DNA of 24,149 nucleotides from Clostridiales bacterium (GTDB taxonomy: Bacteria; Bacillota_A; Clostridia; Saccharofermentanales; Saccharofermentanaceae), in assembly GCA_017649745.1 (NCBI GenBank), contig JAGCGE010000094.1, positions 1-24,149 on the forward strand, given 5' to 3'. The translations under genes and the position numbers were made by a program. The notes below the pieces were generated by a model that saw only the letters and a program-made list of their open reading frames with translations, did no database searches and was not told where the DNA came from. Each line of letters starts with the position of its first letter. Position 1 is the first letter of the stretch. Below are positions 21,666-24,149 of this stretch, in pieces.

Positions 21666-22902
21666 GACCTCTTTGGCGAAGATCATTCACAAGACCTACG
21701 TAAAAAGCACAGACATCAAAACCAGGCACTTTACTTCTCGTAATATCGATCATATCTCCGTGAGATATGCCTCTTCTCTTACCGTTGTTAAGGAAGATAT
21801 AATCTTCTCCCCAACGGAATGAAGCCTGACCGACAAGTCCGTCATTAGGACCGTCATATCTGTCTATAAACTTACATGCGAGGTTCAATGGAAGTATTCC
21901 GCTTCTCGCAAATGTCATTCCTGAACCTACGCTTCTTGTATAGATACCATTCTCAGCGAAGTCGAAATCAGCTGTATCGATCTCAAGATTCCTGCAGTTA
22001 GTGCATGTGAGCTCCTCGACTGCCGACAATACATCAGGATCCTTGTCGCCTAAGTGCTTAAACACACGATTGGCAATGTATGACAGGAAACCCTTGGCTT
22101 TGTCTGGAGCGAGATTCAAAAGGTGCTCTGCGTATTCACATCCTCCGTGAGGAGTATTGATCGTTGTAACTGAAGCAACATAAGGAGCGATGCCCGTCTT
22201 AGCTACTGCATACTTAACATCAAGGCCGCCCTTGGAGTGCGCGATGATATTTACCTTCTCACAGCCTGTCTCTTCAACTATCTGTCTGATCCTGGCAGCT
22301 ATGCACTCACCGCTTACCTTAACGTTGTCACAGGAATCATGATCTCCGTAATAGATCTTGGCGCCGTTCTTCTCCAAAGCATCAGGGATCCTTCCCCAAT
22401 AACTGAGAACAGAGAAGTCACGGAAGAAGATGCCGTGAATGAGAAGTACAGGATACTTAGTGTCACACTTATCTGATATCTGAACGACTGTCTCTTCTTT
22501 AAGCTTCCTCTTCTCTCTTCTGTACTCGAAAGCACTGATCCTCAAAAGGAGAAGACAAACAGCGAAATGGATGATAGGCACGAGAGCCAATATGATCCAC
22601 ATGACCTTAGCCTTGATACCAAGTTCCTTGAAACTGAAACAGATAAGGAGCACGCCTGCCCAGAAGAAAGGATTCTCCAAAAGAGCAACGACAGCGATCA
22701 CGTCACCGTAATCATTAACTGTCGGCATAAATCCATGACTGCAAATAAGTGCGATCAGGACTATAGCAGTCAGAAACGCACTTAGACAGAAAAAGATCAA
22801 AAGGCCACTTCCGAGGCCGATAAGATTGATCCTGAATATTCCCTTTTGTTTATCCCTTACATAATCGCTCATACTTGTGACATTATAGCACAACAACGTC
22901 AT
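21661..22902 (-). CDS. Membrane-anchored alpha/beta hydrolase (lipase-like)
   Basis: A 413-residue protein. The N-terminal 125 residues hold three membrane helices (about 25-53, 68-90 and 100-120). The rest is an alpha/beta-hydrolase domain starting PVLLIHGIFFRDFSVLSYWG (151-170). The nucleophile elbow is AHSKGG with Ser223. Asp354 in GPNDGLV and His381 in ISHGDMID complete a plausible triad, the arrangement of bacterial triacylglycerol lipases/esterases. Whether the catalytic domain faces in or out is uncertain: an odd number of helices and no cleaved signal would place it outside if the N-terminus is cytoplasmic. The ATG overlaps the preceding stop (ATGA), so it is translationally coupled to the transferase gene. 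Substrate unknown; a membrane lipid or an acylated glycan is plausible. Confidence 0.82.
   Translation of the reverse strand: MTLLCYNVTSMSDYVRDKQKGIFRINLIGLGSGLLIFFCLSAFLTAIVLIALICSHGFMPTVNDYGDVIAVVALLENPFFWAGVLLICFSFKELGIKAKVMWIILALVPIIHFAVCLLLLRISAFEYRREKRKLKEETVVQISDKCDTKYPVLLIHGIFFRDFSVLSYWGRIPDALEKNGAKIYYGDHDSCDNVKVSGECIAARIRQIVEETGCEKVNIIAHSKGGLDVKYAVAKTGIAPYVASVTTINTPHGGCEYAEHLLNLAPDKAKGFLSYIANRVFKHLGDKDPDVLSAVEELTCTNCRNLEIDTADFDFAENGIYTRSVGSGMTFARSGILPLNLACKFIDRYDGPNDGLVGQASFRWGEDYIFLNNGKRRGISHGDMIDITRSKVPGFDVCAFYVGLVNDLRQRGL
22882..22890 (-). promoter_or_regulatory. Internal extended -10 element at the start of the hydrolase gene
   Basis: On the minus strand TGC-TATAAT lies within the first codons of the hydrolase gene. 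Transcription would start near 22875, only about 3 bases before an in-frame ATG (residue 11), so a leaderless or nearly leaderless mRNA is possible. Chance occurrence is not excluded. Confidence 0.25.
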
Positions 22903-23951
22903 TCTTTGAGCACTGATTTAAGGAAATAGCCCTCTTTAAGTTTGGCTCCAAGCTTACATGCATTCTCCCTCATCTTCTCGTAGTCAGAAGCACTTAACAT
23001 GGCCAGTCTGCCCTTGATCTCGTCTAAGGAATCAACTGCAAATCCGCAACCGTTTTCGAGGATAAGATCAGCAAGAGCTGCCTCTTTCCAGATGATGACC
23101 GGAAGCCCTGATGCGAGGTAGAGCGAAGTCTTGTGAGGGTTGTTGATCTTAAGATACTTGCCGTGGATGCCCTCGCAGGTCTTAGACGAGCTGCCGTCCC
23201 ATACGATTCCGAAGCTGCCTTCGATCTTGAACGGCAATTCTTCAGGAGGGAATGAACCAACGGCTTTAATCTCATTATCGTTCCTGCCTTCATATCTAGG
23301 ACCGTAGAGATTGAACTTAAGGCCCTTCGGAAGATCATATACGTAGCCTGCCTTGTTCTTGGAAAGGTTACCTGCAATGACGAGCGGAAGATCAAGACCT
23401 CTCTTGGCCGTATCGCCCTTATCGTCAGCTACGAGATAGTCGAAGAGCTTAAGGTTCTTAAGCCTTACTTCTTCAAGGCCCATGTCCTTGCCGGCCTTGA
23501 TCATCTTCTCGTTATGAAGGATGACCCTGCTCGCGTACTTAAGAGCCTTCACCTCGAACTTGCACTTCACCTTATCGAAAAAGTTCCTGTCGTCGGACTT
23601 GAGATTCCTGAATACATCAAGATCGTGCACCAGCAAAACGACCTTAACGCCTCTTTTGTGTGTCTTCTTGATGACGCCCGGAAGGAAGATCGAATGCTCT
23701 CTGAACGGGAATTGAAGGAACAGTTCGTCGCCTCTAGTCACCTGCTTAAGGTATTTCTTCCAGACAGGGATGATCCTGAACTGCCACCAGATCTTCCTTA
23801 AGTATCCGTAGGATGATCTGTCCGGAACATCGAAAACGATAGGCATGTAGCCGTTTTCGCGCACGATAGCCTCAGCATCGTCTCTGGCCTTGGCTCTGGC
23901 AGTGACGCTGTCTATCTCGTCGAATCTTCTCTCTGATACGTAATACTTCAA
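22899..23951 (-). CDS. Glycosyltransferase, probably galactofuranosyltransferase-like
   Basis: A 350-residue soluble GT-B-like transferase. The N-terminal half has VKVVLLVHDLDVFRNL (about 101-116) with a helical KYASRVILHNEKM segment. The C-terminal half has LVIAGNLSKNKAGYVYDLP, FNLYGPRYEG, IVWDGSSSKTCEG and NNPHKTSLYLASGLPVIIW, the nucleotide-sugar binding side, where NPHKTSLYLA(S/A)GLPVI is a recurring signature of the WbbI-type galactofuranosyl and related transferases. The start is TTG at 23949-23951 with GAGGTG six bases before it. The protein lacks a signal or membrane helix, so it acts at the cytoplasmic face. It overlaps the hydrolase gene by four bases and is 12 bases after a further transferase end. 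UDP-galactofuranose as donor is suggested by glf in the window, not proved. Confidence 0.8.
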   Translation of the reverse strand: MKYYVSERRFDEIDSVTARAKARDDAEAIVRENGYMPIVFDVPDRSSYGYLRKIWWQFRIIPVWKKYLKQVTRGDELFLQFPFREHSIFLPGVIKKTHKRGVKVVLLVHDLDVFRNLKSDDRNFFDKVKCKFEVKALKYASRVILHNEKMIKAGKDMGLEEVRLKNLKLFDYLVADDKGDTAKRGLDLPLVIAGNLSKNKAGYVYDLPKGLKFNLYGPRYEGRNDNEIKAVGSFPPEELPFKIEGSFGIVWDGSSSKTCEGIHGKYLKINNPHKTSLYLASGLPVIIWKEAALADLILENGCGFAVDSLDEIKGRLAMLSASDYEKMRENACKLGAKLKEGYFLKSVLKE

Positions 23952-23963
23952 GATCTCACCTCT

Positions 23964-24149
23964 TTAGAAACGATATAGCATCTTAACGAGCTTGCGGAGC
24001 TTGTTTTTCGATGCATACATATAAAATACCCTGACACCGAGCTTCTGCTTAAGAGGCAGTTCGGAATTGCCCATAAGCTTCATGTACCTGTTCCCCGAAA
24101 AATCCGAAAAAAGCTCGTTCGTCATCTTTTCGAACGCATCAGAGATGTG
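23964..24149 (-). CDS. C-terminal fragment of a protein, probably a glycosyltransferase (runs off the window)
   Basis: Only the last 61 codons are visible, entering in frame from the window edge and ending at TAA 23964-23966, 12 bases before the next TTG start. The tail (ELFSDFSGNRYMKLMGNSEL, then a Lys/Arg-rich helical end LRKLVKMLYRF) has the basic amphipathic ending often seen after GT-A glycosyltransferase domains. Together with its neighbour this suggests a family 2-type transferase of a surface glycan cluster. No catalytic motif is inside the window, so the family is inference from context. Confidence 0.5.
   Translation of the reverse strand, partial: HISDAFEKMTNELFSDFSGNRYMKLMGNSELPLKQKLGVRVFYMYASKNKLRKLVKMLYRF

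Overview
The window reads as a chromosomal segment of a mid-GC member of the Bacillota, most likely class Clostridia. The reasons are the ctsR-mcsA-mcsB-clpC stress operon, which is restricted to Bacillota, an EF-G-like second translation GTPase, AGGAGG-type ribosome binding sites, lipobox lipoproteins and many rho-independent hairpins with T-runs. Family or genus cannot be fixed from the sequence. No rRNA, tRNA, transposase, phage gene or CRISPR array was seen.

Layout, left to right. Positions 1-5927 are all minus strand: a truncated lipoprotein gene, UDP-galactopyranose mutase (glf), an EF-G-like GTPase, a 50-residue helical protein, and a long zinc-ribbon/coiled-coil protein. Most are separate units with their own terminator. 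Positions 6109-11024 are the only plus-strand block: a five-component peptide-type ABC importer in four genes (lipoprotein binding protein, two permeases, one fused double ATPase), the last three coupled by ATGA overlaps. Positions 11096-12643 hold two prepilin-like genes on the minus strand, one of 73 residues and one of 302 residues with a Gly/Ser/Thr-rich linker. They are separated by a 417-base gap with three hairpins and a candidate promoter. Positions 12958-17622 are the class III stress operon clpC-mcsB-mcsA-ctsR, read right to left, with a TTGACA-17-GATAAT promoter bracketed by CtsR-type operators. Positions 17726-17980 carry a gene-free cluster of short inverted motifs. Positions 18014-18907 encode a zinc-ribbon membrane protein. 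Positions 19063-24149 look like one long minus-strand unit: a glycosyltransferase end, a galactofuranosyltransferase-like protein, a membrane-anchored alpha/beta hydrolase, phosphatidylserine synthase, phosphatidylserine decarboxylase and a cysteine synthase, ending in a hairpin terminator.

How they fit together. The left and right ends both deal with the cell envelope: glf makes UDP-galactofuranose, the right-end transferases probably use sugar nucleotides of this kind, and pssA-psd make phosphatidylethanolamine. The central stress operon is the most striking part. Its McsB keeps the fold and the operon position of a protein-arginine kinase but has lost every catalytic motif I could align (the Arg-rich N-terminal ATP motif, the NEEDH glutamates, the catalytic Cys, and the second Arg-rich phosphate loop). 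CtsR keeps its RGGGG wing, McsA keeps both zinc fingers and ClpC keeps the two glutamates corresponding to phospho-arginine binding. This suggests a McsB that works as a non-catalytic adaptor, or a rewired stress-sensing circuit.
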